The notes under the pieces: model-generated
Told to the model about the DNA's origin: nothing
The model's database searches: none
The model's input: only the letters and a program-made list of their open reading frames with translations
Shown here: in pieces, positions 1 through 8,203 of the stretch
Layout of the letters: each line of letters opens with the position of its first letter
How positions within the stretch are numbered: the stretch's first letter is position 1
Assembly: GCA_013216015.1 (NCBI GenBank)
Contig: JABSOI010000024.1
Coordinates: 26,027 to 90,026 of the forward strand
Reading direction: 5' to 3'
Length of the DNA stretch: 64,000 bases
DNA from: Alteromonadaceae bacterium
GTDB lineage: Bacteria; Pseudomonadota; Gammaproteobacteria; Enterobacterales; Alteromonadaceae
Translations under genes and position numbers: made by a program

Positions 1-406
1 GGGAGAATATTTCCGGGGTAACATAAGTTGTTGCTATTGAAGGTTGTGAAGGCTGTGAGGTAAGAATGTTTCTTCCGTAAGCTATTATTGTTGAATTTTC
101 AAAACTCGTTTGTTTTGAGCTTTTTTGTTTAGAGTAAAAATCAATTAGAGATTGATAGTTAAAAGCAGTAAAAATTTGCTTATCGTCTTTATCAACAACG
201 GTAGATTCAACCAGATATAACCTGTCTTGGTCCTCAAATGACAATGGTTTTAATAACATGACGTAGGCTAGTGTTAAAACACATAATAGCGCGCCAAGTG
301 TTAAACCCATGGTTGTAACTACGCTCAATACAAAAGCTGGTTTGAGTTTTAAACTCGCCCATGCTTGTTTTACCTGATATGCAATTTGTGAGAAAAACTG
401 ATTCAT
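1..406 (-). CDS. FtsX/MacB-type ABC permease, N-terminal part (runs off window)
   Basis: The frame is open from an ATG at 404-406 to the window edge, giving about 135 residues. GGAG lies 9 bases upstream of the ATG. The protein begins MNQFFSQIAYQVKQAW, followed by a hydrophobic first membrane segment around residues 24-50 (VLSVVTTMGLTLGALL) and the PLSFEDQDRLY motif that opens the MacB periplasmic core. This is the same N-terminus as the five other permeases in this locus. By family it is an inner-membrane permease subunit that would work with the ATPase at 15778-16527. It has its own sigma-54 promoter at 551-566. Only the N-terminal sixth is visible, so whether the gene is intact cannot be judged. 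Confidence 0.85.
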   Translation of the reverse strand, partial: MNQFFSQIAYQVKQAWASLKLKPAFVLSVVTTMGLTLGALLCVLTLAYVMLLKPLSFEDQDRLYLVESTVVDKDDKQIFTAFNYQSLIDFYSKQKSSKQTSFENSTIIAYGRNILTSQPSQPSIATTYVTPEIFS

Positions 407-550
407 GTTTTTTACTCCATATTAAATTGTTTTTTTGCTGTCCTTTAAAACCCTGTTCTCTTTTAAATCTAGAGAATTTAATTACTGGTTTCAAATCAGT
501 GTTGCGATTTTTTATTTACTACGAAACTATTATTATTTATAAAGAATAAT

Positions 551-566
551 AGCAAAAAGTGAGCCG
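551..566 (-). promoter_or_regulatory. sigma-54 (-24/-12) promoter of the permease at 1-406
   Basis: On the minus strand the sequence CGGCTCACTTTTTGCT has GG and GC separated by exactly 10 bases, as in sigma-54 promoters. The same element (GGCTCA, T-run, GC) recurs at 6678-6695 before another permease operon. The surrounding 410-660 region is clearly similar to 6540-6790, so promoter and gene were probably duplicated together. Start site and sigma factor use are inferred. Confidence 0.65.
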
Positions 567-625
567 TAAAAAATAATCAATAAAAACAGATGGATGGGTT
601 CTTGGTGATGTTTGTTAATATAGGT

Positions 626-660
626 GTGATTCGATAACGAACTCGATAAGTCCGAAAATG
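626..660 (-). promoter_or_regulatory. putative upstream activator site, copy 1
   Basis: GTGATTCGATAACGAACTCG followed by ATAAGTCCGAAAATG lies about 75 bases upstream of the sigma-54 element. It recurs with few changes at 6754-6788 and 18057-18089, each time upstream of a GG-N10-GC promoter. It contains a TTCG-N4-CGAA inverted repeat and a GTCCGAAA block. Position and conservation fit an enhancer for an NtrC-type activator; the regulator itself is not in the window. Confidence 0.55.
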
Positions 661-712
661 GAACGGATTATTATACCAATTGGTGCAAATCGATTATAGT
701 TTTTAGGTCAAT

Positions 713-735
713 AAAAAACCTCACAAGGAGGCTTT
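713..735 (-). terminator. rho-independent terminator after higBA fusion
   Basis: On the minus strand a short stem (AAGCCTC / GAGGTTT with one G-T pair, loop CTTGT) is followed by a T run. It sits about 30 bases past the stop of the toxin-antitoxin gene at 764. Confidence 0.6.
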
Positions 736-763
736 GGTAGACATTGTTATAAATTAAGGGTGA

Positions 764-1441
764 TTATTTAATAAGCTCGTAGTCAGCGATTAAACTCTCT
801 AAAGGAATGCTTAAATACTTATGAAGATTTCTTATCATGGAAATACTAAGTTTTCGCTTTTTTCCTAATATTTCAGTTACTCTACTGCGCTGCCCTAAAA
901 CTGGTACTAAATCGGAGCGGGACAAGCCTTCTTGCTCCATCCTGAATTTTATGGCTTCTACAGGATCTGGTGCATCAATAAAGAAATGCTCTTGTTCATA
1001 AGCATCTACCAGTGTTACAAGTACGTTAAGCATGTCTCCTTGTGGAGTGCCTGGTTGCGCGTCCCAAAGTTTCTCAATGGATATCATGGCATTTCCATGA
1101 TCCTGCTCAGTTTTGATTGGTTTGATATTCATTTCGACCTCCTGCGTTGTTGAAGCATCAATTTCATCATATTGTTTGTGAGTCCCGATAAATCGGACGT
1201 AAACAATACCGAACTCGTATTTAAGCGCTACAACAAGCCTATTTTTATTACCATGTATATTAAAAATAATGCGGTTATTTGCTAAAAAACTGGCATTATC
1301 ATATTTGGCTTTAATATCTTGTGGAGATTGCCAACATGCATGTTTCGCTTCATCATACAACGCCTTTAATGGTTGTTCGGAATCAAAATATTTGGGAGCT
1401 TCCCAAAAATTCTTTAAAGATACTCGTGAAATAATTCTCAT
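764..1441 (-). CDS. higBA: HigB toxin-HigA antitoxin fused in one reading frame
   Basis: Residues 1-99 match the HigB (RelE-like mRNA interferase) family. They start MRIISRVSLKNFW and carry the NNRIIFNIHGNKNRLV core and the C-terminal RFIGTHKQYDEID. Residues 104-225 match the HigA antitoxin of the same pair (MNIKPIKTEQDH, then a Xre-type HTH around 165-220 with GLSRSDLVPVLG and VTEILGKKRKLS). These are normally two separate genes in toxin-first order. Here no stop separates them: the linker is Q100-E-V-E-M104. A strong Shine-Dalgarno AGGAGGT (1137-1143) sits just before the ATG of M104, so free antitoxin can probably still be made. CAG for Q100 (1142-1144) is one base from the stop TAG. A 27-bp operator-like palindrome precedes the gene. 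Whether the fused product is active is unknown. Confidence 0.88.
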   Translation of the reverse strand: MRIISRVSLKNFWEAPKYFDSEQPLKALYDEAKHACWQSPQDIKAKYDNASFLANNRIIFNIHGNKNRLVVALKYEFGIVYVRFIGTHKQYDEIDASTTQEVEMNIKPIKTEQDHGNAMISIEKLWDAQPGTPQGDMLNVLVTLVDAYEQEHFFIDAPDPVEAIKFRMEQEGLSRSDLVPVLGQRSRVTEILGKKRKLSISMIRNLHKYLSIPLESLIADYELIK

Positions 1442-1450
1442 ATTTTTCCC

Positions 1451-1477
1451 TATACTTTCCCATTATGGGAAAGTATA
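1451..1477. promoter_or_regulatory. perfect palindrome, probable HigA operator
   Basis: Two perfect 12-bp arms (TATACTTTCCCA and its reverse complement) flank a 3-bp centre (TTA), ending 10 bases upstream of the start codon at 1441. HigA-type antitoxins bind palindromes in their own promoters, so this is the expected autoregulation site. The RBS (AGGGA) lies between the palindrome and the ATG. Confidence 0.75.
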
Positions 1478-1588
1478 TGTTTGAGTTCAACGCTAATTAT
1501 TAAATAAGATATATTAATAATACTTAAAATAAGTATATGAAATTGGAAAAGTTATACCAAATCAGCAAAAACTTATTATAAATTAAAA

Positions 1589-4012
1589 CTACCGATCTCC
1601 CCGCAAACTGTATATCGCGGGACGATTAATATATTGTCTCAATGGTAAGTAACAAGCACAGAATGAAATCAATGAAACTAAACCTAAAGTCACTAAAAAT
1701 ATGGGCAATAACTGCAAAGTTAAATAGCTATTAAATTGCTCATTAAAACCAAGTGTTAAAACCAATAAAACAATAATGCTGGTTGCTATGCCAAATAAGA
1801 TCGAGGGTGCATTTTCTTTGAGGATAAGTAAAATTAGTTCTTTGCGTTTAGCGCCAATCGCCATACGGGTTCCAATTTCAAAACGGCGTATTTGAGTGCT
1901 GTAACTCAGAATACCGTATAAGCCTATGCCTGCCAGAAAGAAAGTGAATAAAGCTAAAACAGCAGCAGTGATTGCGGTAGTGATTTGACTGAACAGCTGT
2001 AGTTGAACTTGTTCTGTTAAAGGGGTTAGATCATAAATGGCGTATAACTTACTGGTAGTGTTTAGTAATGTAGTTAACTTTTCTCGTGACAATGCCTGGT
2101 TGTTTTTAAATTTAATTAAAAATTTGCTGCTGTTCGATAAAGCTGGCTGATAATAACGTAAAGGTATTTTGTCTTGTTTGGGCATTTTCACCCCTTTGAC
2201 AATACCTGTCACGGTGAAAACTTTACCCCTGCTGGATAACTTAAGACCTAATGCATTCCCTTGAGGGGATAATTTTTTCGCAAGCACATCGTTGATTATT
2301 ATTACTGAATTGTTATCTGAAATATCTGATTTACTGAAATAATTACCCGCTAACAGAGGTTGTCTGATCATTTTAAAATATTGATGATCAACACTTCTAT
2401 TTTCAATTCTTAACTTTTCATTGCTTGATACAATAGTGACTTCTGGAGTATAAAACCGATTAAACGGTGATGCAGACTGACTTACTGATTCAACTTGAGG
2501 TAACTGCGCAAGGGCTATTTGTAATTGAGCCATAATTACACTGGTTTCTTCATCTGACGGTGTACTGGATGTTGAGGCCGATAATGATAAATAGTCAATA
2601 TTAGTAAAATCAAAGCCTAATGGTTTTCCAATGGTATCTGAGGCTTGTTTAAACAAATTTATATTAATAAATATTAGTGCGGTAGCAACAGCAACCTGAC
2701 TTATAATTAGCCCATGGCGCACTTTTTTTGAAACTTGAGCACCCGTGTTTTTTCCACCGGATTGAAAAACAGAGTGCAAAGCTTGGTAATTTATCACTTT
2801 ACTGCCAATGGCAGCAAAGAAAGAAGCAAAACACAAAATTAAGCTAAGTGCACAAATTAAGGTGAATACGTTAATCGATAACTCAGCAATGCGTGGTAGC
2901 AATTCGGTTAAATATTTTTGCAATAGCCAAAAACCGCCAGTGGCAACACATAAGGCCAGTAGTATTGAAGCCGACATCAACAAAGCTGATTCGGCAAATA
3001 ACTTAAAAAACAATTGCTGTTTTTTAGCCCCCAAAGCCGCATGAATAGCTAATTGTGGTTGTTGCTGTGCAGTGCGTGACATATATAAGTTAGCAATATT
3101 GGCACAAGCAATAGCGAGTAGACCAATAACGCCTGCGAGTAATAAATAAACGATATCTTTACTGTCACCCAAAATCACGTTTTTAAAGGTATTAAGCTCC
3201 ATTTTTATCTGCCAGCCTTTATAAAGCTCAATATTGGCATTTTTACTTTGCCAAATATCGTTTATTAACGGGCTGATGGTCTGCTCGGCTTGCGTAGTGG
3301 TAATGTTATCTTTTAATTTACCAACAAAAACTAAGGTTGGATCTATATTAAACCAAAGTTCACGGGCATAAGTGGACAGGTTATAATCCCAGGGTAACCA
3401 AATGGCTGTTTTTAAACCTGTATTATAAATTTCCGGTTCAATAAATGATTCGGAAAGTACGCCAATAATCCGGTGGTTTACGCCACTGAAAGTTACTGTT
3501 TTTTGTAAAATATCTACATCGCCAGCAAATTGTTTTTGCCATGTCTGGTAGCTGATAACAGCGACAGGTTGGTGCTGTTCAAGCCCTTCACTTTTCTCAA
3601 AACGTCGACCGAGTTGCATAGGAGTATTGAGCAAGTTAAGCCATTCTGGTGTTATGTAAGCTGTAGTGAGCTTAGGTTGATGCGGCAAGGATGTTAATAG
3701 ATCTTCACCATAGCTGATCATTGCCACTTCACTAAAAATGGTTTGGTTTTTATAAAGGTGAATTAACCCAGGGTAAGTAAAAGCTGAATAACTATTTTCA
3801 CCCAGAGCATTTATTAAAGTGTGTTCAACACGATAGAGTTTTTCCTGATCAGAATAGGGCAAGGGTTTTATCAGCATCACAAAAGCCAATGTAACTACAC
3901 ACAACAGGGCGCCAAGTGTTAAACCCATAGTGGTTACAACACTTGTGACAAAACCTGGCTTTTGTTTTAAATTTCCCCATGCTTCTTTTAACTGATAGAA
4001 AAACAAATTCAT
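1589..4012 (-). CDS. FtsX/MacB-type ABC permease
   Basis: This 807-residue inner-membrane permease has the two-module layout: N-terminal membrane segment (about 22-48), MacB-like periplasmic core (about 50-245), FtsX domain with several helices (about 285-405), a second periplasmic core (about 440-650) and a C-terminal FtsX domain (about 680-800). It ends with the motif YLPLRQYINRPAIYSLRG shared by its paralogs. The ARRMAIGAK-like loop (FEIGTRMAIGAKRKELI) near residue 725 is the usual coupling region facing the ATPase. It starts 3 bases after the stop of the permease at 4016-6526, so the two are co-transcribed. Substrate unknown; by family, MacB-type transporters drive periplasmic export by mechanotransmission. 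Confidence 0.88.
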   Translation of the reverse strand: MNLFFYQLKEAWGNLKQKPGFVTSVVTTMGLTLGALLCVVTLAFVMLIKPLPYSDQEKLYRVEHTLINALGENSYSAFTYPGLIHLYKNQTIFSEVAMISYGEDLLTSLPHQPKLTTAYITPEWLNLLNTPMQLGRRFEKSEGLEQHQPVAVISYQTWQKQFAGDVDILQKTVTFSGVNHRIIGVLSESFIEPEIYNTGLKTAIWLPWDYNLSTYARELWFNIDPTLVFVGKLKDNITTTQAEQTISPLINDIWQSKNANIELYKGWQIKMELNTFKNVILGDSKDIVYLLLAGVIGLLAIACANIANLYMSRTAQQQPQLAIHAALGAKKQQLFFKLFAESALLMSASILLALCVATGGFWLLQKYLTELLPRIAELSINVFTLICALSLILCFASFFAAIGSKVINYQALHSVFQSGGKNTGAQVSKKVRHGLIISQVAVATALIFININLFKQASDTIGKPLGFDFTNIDYLSLSASTSSTPSDEETSVIMAQLQIALAQLPQVESVSQSASPFNRFYTPEVTIVSSNEKLRIENRSVDHQYFKMIRQPLLAGNYFSKSDISDNNSVIIINDVLAKKLSPQGNALGLKLSSRGKVFTVTGIVKGVKMPKQDKIPLRYYQPALSNSSKFLIKFKNNQALSREKLTTLLNTTSKLYAIYDLTPLTEQVQLQLFSQITTAITAAVLALFTFFLAGIGLYGILSYSTQIRRFEIGTRMAIGAKRKELILLILKENAPSILFGIATSIIVLLVLTLGFNEQFNSYLTLQLLPIFLVTLGLVSLISFCACYLPLRQYINRPAIYSLRGDR

Positions 4013-4015
4013 CTA

Positions 4016-6526
4016 TTAGGATCCTTTCAGGCTATGGATCGCTGGGCGATTAATATATTGTCTCAACGGCAGGTAACAAGCACAGAATGAAACGATTGAA
4101 ACCAGTCCTAAAGTCGCTAATAAAATCGGTAACAGTTGCCAGCTTAAATAATGTTTAAGTTCAGTGCTATACCCTATACTTAAGCTAAGTAATACCAATA
4201 AACTAGTGACAATACCTAAAAGTAATACACCAGAATTGTCTTTAAAAATCAGCGCTACAATATCTTTACCTTTAGCGCCGATTGCCATTCGCGTACCTAT
4301 TTCAAAACATCGCATACGGGTACTGAAATCAAGCACACCAAATAATCCTATTCCCGCTACAATCAGTACAAGTATCGTTACAATTGCAGTGGTAATTACA
4401 GTCACTATATTATTTAGCTGTAAGCCTGTGTGTAGTTTGGTTAAATTTTCATAACTAAATACAGAAAAACGTGGATCTATGCCGTTAAGCAGCTGCACAA
4501 TTTGTTCGCGGGTGAGCTTGTTTTGGTTTTTATGTTTGATCATGAAATTAAAATCACGTTCAATTGTAACTGGTCGGTAAATACGCTGAAGGTTGGCTTC
4601 ACGGTTAGGTACATGAATATCGTTCACAACACCAATTATGGTTAACAAAACGTCACGACTGGTTTTTATTTTTTGACCTATTACTTCTCCATGTTCAGTA
4701 AGCTGTCTGGCAAAACTTTCGTTAACAATAATCAGGTCTTCTCTGTCATTTATTTCACTTTTGCTGAACGTTCTACCTGAGTGCAGCGTTTGATTCATCA
4801 TTGAAAAATATTGCTCATCAATAAAATTTTGTCTTAAAGATACTTCTTGATCATTGGCATTAATGGAGAAAATACGCGTACTGAACTTTGTTATTGGCGA
4901 AGAACCTTGGCTAACTTGAGTTGTTTCAGGTAACAGGTGTAATTGTGCTTTTATTTGCCGTAATACATTTAAACGTTCTTCTGACGATGCTTGTTGCGGA
5001 TCGTTATAAGCAAGTTTTAGTTGCTGAATATTTTCGAAGTTAAAACCTGTTGTTTTGGTTATTGCCGTAAATGATTCTTTAAATAATACGATATTGGCAA
5101 AAATAATCAGTACAGTGAGTAATATTTGACTGGTGATAATTACCTTTTGAAACCTTGAAGATACCTGAGCAGCCTGGTTTTTATTACCTGATTGCAGCTT
5201 GGTTTGTATCTTGTTGAAGTTAATACCCGTGATATTTAATTTAGCAAACATCAACGTGATTAAAGTTACAATAAAAAGAATAACGAGCAGGGGTGGTAAT
5301 GATAATTGTAGTTCGTCAACTCGATTAAATAAGTCAGTTAAATAGTGTTGCGACAAGTAGAACCCCGCATTGGCGACAGCAACGGCGAAACAAACTGACA
5401 GTGCCATAAGGCAGGTGATCTCGGTCAGCATATGATTAAAGAGCTGCTTTTTATTTGCGCCCAGGGCGACTCTTATTGCTGCTTGGTGTTGTTGCTCGGC
5501 CCCACGGGCTACAAATAAATGGCTGATATTGGTGAAAGTCATTATTAATAAACCAATCACGGCACTTAGAAGTAAAAATATCCCGGTATTATTATCTCCC
5601 GAAACTACATCGACAATCGAACGCAGCTTAATAGATAAACTAAGATCCTTAAAACGCGCGTTTCCTACTAATTCTTGTTTCCATCGAGTATTTAATTGTG
5701 GTGTGAGTAATTGCTCGGCTTGATATGGGTTAAATTCATTATTAATCTGACTAAGCATAAATAAGTTTGGCGCAAAGTGTCCCCAGCCGTTACGACCACG
5801 TTCAGGAACTGGATTGAAATCCCAGGGTAACCATATTTGCGTTTCACGTCCTACTTCATATAAAGCTGGTTCGGAGAAATTTTCATTTGCCACGCCGATA
5901 ATATTAAAACTAGTGGTGTTTACCCTGATTGTCTGACCAATAATATCGGCTTGTTGATGGTATAAATTTTTCCAGGTTTTAAAACTGATAATCGCTACGG
6001 GTTTATGGGTATTTAAAGCTTCGCTTTGGTCAAAATATCGTCCCATTGCCAGTGGCATATCAAGTAATGTTAAATACTCAGGGGTAATATAAGTGGTATT
6101 AACTCTGGGGTGAGATGCTATAGAAGTAATATTGGCATTTTCATAAGTGATCATACTGACAAGATTTAATGGTGTTTGTGTTTCACGTTGTCCCTTAATT
6201 TCTCTCTTATTTTCACTATTACTTATATTCTGTTTTTTATTTTGTTGCGGGTTGTTAAGTTGCTTATAAAGCATCACAAAAGCAGGATAGGGATACATCG
6301 ACATTTTAGGCGCCCGTGCATCACCTTGAATTTTACTTTCAACGATATAAAGTTTTTCTTGCTCAGGATAAGGCAAGGGTTTTATTAACACAACATAAGC
6401 TAAAGTAACCACACATAGCAGTGCGCCCATAGTTAGGCCTATGGTAGTTACAACACTCATTACAAAGCCAGGTTTTTGCTTTAAGCTTAAATAGGCTTGC
6501 TTCATACTATAAACTATTTGACTCAT
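4016..6526 (-). CDS. FtsX/MacB-type ABC permease
   Basis: An 836-residue paralog of the neighbouring permeases, with N-terminal membrane segment, two MacB-core/FtsX modules and the conserved C-terminus YLPLRQYINRPAIHSL. It is about 30 residues longer than its siblings because of a polar, Gln/Asn/Lys-rich insertion near residues 92-125 in the first periplasmic core. It is the first gene of a two-permease operon (4016 then 1589) with its own sigma-54 promoter at 6678-6695 and upstream motif at 6754-6788. No ATPase or adaptor gene accompanies this operon, so it presumably borrows those at 15778 and 16643. Confidence 0.88.
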   Translation of the reverse strand: MSQIVYSMKQAYLSLKQKPGFVMSVVTTIGLTMGALLCVVTLAYVVLIKPLPYPEQEKLYIVESKIQGDARAPKMSMYPYPAFVMLYKQLNNPQQNKKQNISNSENKREIKGQRETQTPLNLVSMITYENANITSIASHPRVNTTYITPEYLTLLDMPLAMGRYFDQSEALNTHKPVAIISFKTWKNLYHQQADIIGQTIRVNTTSFNIIGVANENFSEPALYEVGRETQIWLPWDFNPVPERGRNGWGHFAPNLFMLSQINNEFNPYQAEQLLTPQLNTRWKQELVGNARFKDLSLSIKLRSIVDVVSGDNNTGIFLLLSAVIGLLIMTFTNISHLFVARGAEQQHQAAIRVALGANKKQLFNHMLTEITCLMALSVCFAVAVANAGFYLSQHYLTDLFNRVDELQLSLPPLLVILFIVTLITLMFAKLNITGINFNKIQTKLQSGNKNQAAQVSSRFQKVIITSQILLTVLIIFANIVLFKESFTAITKTTGFNFENIQQLKLAYNDPQQASSEERLNVLRQIKAQLHLLPETTQVSQGSSPITKFSTRIFSINANDQEVSLRQNFIDEQYFSMMNQTLHSGRTFSKSEINDREDLIIVNESFARQLTEHGEVIGQKIKTSRDVLLTIIGVVNDIHVPNREANLQRIYRPVTIERDFNFMIKHKNQNKLTREQIVQLLNGIDPRFSVFSYENLTKLHTGLQLNNIVTVITTAIVTILVLIVAGIGLFGVLDFSTRMRCFEIGTRMAIGAKGKDIVALIFKDNSGVLLLGIVTSLLVLLSLSIGYSTELKHYLSWQLLPILLATLGLVSIVSFCACYLPLRQYINRPAIHSLKGS

Positions 6527-6677
6527 GCTATTTATATCCTGTGGAACGGTTATTATTTTTGTTTTTTTGCAAGTTAAAATAAATCGTGTGGTTAATTACT
6601 TTTTGCTTTAATAATTTATTTTATCTTGTTGTGAAACATATGAGTGATTGTTTCCTTTATATTTATTAGCAAAAAAC

Positions 6678-6695
6678 CTGCAAAAAATGAGCCAA
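6678..6695 (-). promoter_or_regulatory. sigma-54 promoter of the 6526-1589 permease operon
   Basis: The minus strand reads TTGGCTCATTTTTTGCAG, with GG and GC 10 bases apart and the T-rich -12 side, close to the consensus TGGCAC-N5-TTGCA. It lies about 150 bases before the start codon at 6526. Confidence 0.7.
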
Positions 6696-6753
6696 CGTAA
6701 ATAATCAATAAAAACATGAGGATGAAGTTTTTTAAATGGTTGTTAACATTTTA

Positions 6754-6788
6754 GTGATTCGATAGCGAACTCAATAAGTCCGAAAATG
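6754..6788 (-). promoter_or_regulatory. putative upstream activator site, copy 2
   Basis: GTGATTCGATAGCGAACTCA then ATAAGTCCGAAAATG is nearly identical to 626-660 and lies about 60 bases upstream of the sigma-54 element. The TTCG-N4-CGAA inverted repeat is perfect here. Confidence 0.55.
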
Positions 6789-6954
6789 ACACTGATTAAT
6801 GTAAAACGTTATATGCTTGATCAGATTTATATTTGCATAAACGGTAAACAGAAGGTTGTGATGTGCATATGGGCTCTGGTAATTATGGAGTTCTTTGGAT
6901 GGAGTCCTTCATGAATGTTTACTTGTACTATTTATTGCACAACTCGTTTGATTG

Positions 6955-6976
6955 GTAGTACAAAAAGTTGTACTAC
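6955..6976. promoter_or_regulatory. inverted repeat upstream of yefM-yoeB
   Basis: Arms GTAGTACAA and TTGTACTAC (9 bp, perfect) are separated by AAAG. Another TTGTACTA half-like sequence lies at about 6923-6931. YefM operators are known to use TGTACA-type repeats, so this may be the antitoxin-binding site, although it lies some 240 bases before yefM. Confidence 0.4.
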
Positions 6977-7215
6977 AATTAAAAAGGTGATTAACCATCT
7001 TCTTTAATATTTACGTTTTAGAGGTAAAATCAAATATTATTGTATTTAGATTAACCAGATTAACAATTAAACAAATGAGATAGGAATGGTAAAATTCGAG
7101 AGTAATCTTACTGGAAATAGATTTAGTAATGACTCACGAATACGGAATGACAAGCCTGAAGGTTGATGCCTTAAAGGTTACAGTTCGCGCCTAATAAGCG
7201 TTACCAAATATTAAA

Positions 7216-7491
7216 ATGATTGTACAAACTTATAGCGAAACGCGAGCTAACTTTAAGGCTGCCATTGAATCTGTTGCAGATCGACATGAACCCTTGTTAA
7301 TAACGAGTAAATCCGCTGATGTTGTTATGATGTCACGCGAAGACTTTGACAGTATGCAAGAGACTATGTATTTGCTAAGTTCAAGAAATAACGCAAGACG
7401 TCTTATGGAATCAATTGCCGAATATGAGTCGGGCTCTGTAATTCAAACTGAGATTGACGAAAATGGTAACTATAAAGAAAAAACTGGATAA
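7216..7491 (+). CDS. yefM: YefM/Phd-family antitoxin
   Basis: A 91-residue protein with the Phd/YefM fold: the N-terminal DNA-binding part (YSETRANFKAAIESV, residues 6-20), LLITSKSADVVMMSREDFDSMQET (27-50) and a C-terminal acidic toxin-binding tail. It neutralises the downstream YoeB-type toxin and represses the operon in known systems. The toxin gene overlaps its 3' end. It sits on the plus strand between minus-strand permease operons, typical of an inserted TA module. Confidence 0.9.
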   Translation: MIVQTYSETRANFKAAIESVADRHEPLLITSKSADVVMMSREDFDSMQETMYLLSSRNNARRLMESIAEYESGSVIQTEIDENGNYKEKTG

Positions 7492-7759
7492 CGAAGAACA
7501 TAAGAAAAAGGTGATTTTTACCCCTCAAGGATGGGAAGATTATAAATACTGGCGGATTAATAGTCCGTCAAAATTTGATAAAATAAATGAGTTGATAAAA
7601 GCGTCACAAAGTTCTCTTCATACAGGTATTGGTAAACCCGAAAAGTTGACTAGTAATCTTAAAGGGTATTATTCTAGAAGAATCGACTTAGAACATCGCC
7701 TTATTTATAAAGGTGATGGTGGTAATTTAATTATTTTTGCAGCACGATTTAACTATTAA
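7463..7759 (+). CDS. yoeB: YoeB/Txe-family toxin, catalytic His replaced
   Basis: 98 residues from ATG 7463. TTG 7454 (101 residues) or GTG 7511 (82 residues, the usual YoeB length) are alternatives, and the gene overlaps yefM by 29 bases. The GWEDYKYW start, GKPEKL (Glu46 of E. coli YoeB) and EHRLIY (Arg65) of this ribosome-dependent mRNA interferase are present. The family normally ends RYHY with His83 as a key catalytic residue; this protein ends RFNY, the codon AAC standing in place of a His codon such as CAC. The toxin may therefore be weakened or inactive. Family assignment is firm, activity uncertain. Confidence 0.85.
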   Translation: MVTIKKKLDNEEHKKKVIFTPQGWEDYKYWRINSPSKFDKINELIKASQSSLHTGIGKPEKLTSNLKGYYSRRIDLEHRLIYKGDGGNLIIFAARFNY

Positions 7760-7903
7760 GCCCGTAGAGTTTTGTTAGTAATGCTTGGTTAGGTCTTTAT
7801 TTTAATAGTAAAGAGAGAGGCGGATAAAGTAAGTCTTTGTAAAAACAGACGGGGCGCCTTTTAATATCCTGACAATTTCGTCGTTAATTGATACGGTACC
7901 GAT

Positions 7904-8018
7904 GTAGGATGGGTTAGCCAACGACGTAACCCATCATTTTTGATGATTATTTAACAGCGTAATTACTCTATAAAAAACAGCGCATTGATGGGTTACGCCT
8001 GAGGCTAACCCATCCTAC
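7904..8018. repeat. GTAGGATGGGTTAG repeat (family A), complete copy
   Basis: The two ends are inverted copies (GTAGGATGGGTTAGCC...GGCTAACCCATCCTAC). Each end is itself a small hairpin (GGGTTAGCC / GGCGTAACCC type), around a variable AT-rich middle of about 50 bp. This is a MITE/REP-like non-coding element in the 7760-8203 gap; the rest of that gap shows nothing recognisable. Confidence 0.8.
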
Positions 8019-8203
8019 GCGTACACCAGTCACCTTATTTTATCTATTACCATTGCTCTATTTTCTTAGTGTTAGATATAAATTAAGAAAATCTCTTACA
8101 AATCCCAATTACGACTAATTAACTAAAGACATTCACGTAAATTAGTATTCCATCCGGTCAATCTATATAGCATCAATTAACTGTGACGTACCCATTCATT
8201 AAA

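Larger units (their letters stand above)
6527..7215. other. intergenic region with duplicated promoter and TA control region
   Basis: The left half (to about 6790) resembles 410-660 and carries the sigma-54 promoter and activator motif of the permease operon. The right half precedes yefM and holds an inverted repeat at 6955-6976. No credible coding sequence was found in it. Confidence 0.6.

Noticed and set aside
234..494. 86-residue minus-strand frame
   Set aside because: Out-of-frame shadow of the permease at 1-406, whose true frame opens with ATG at 404-406 and matches the paralogs.
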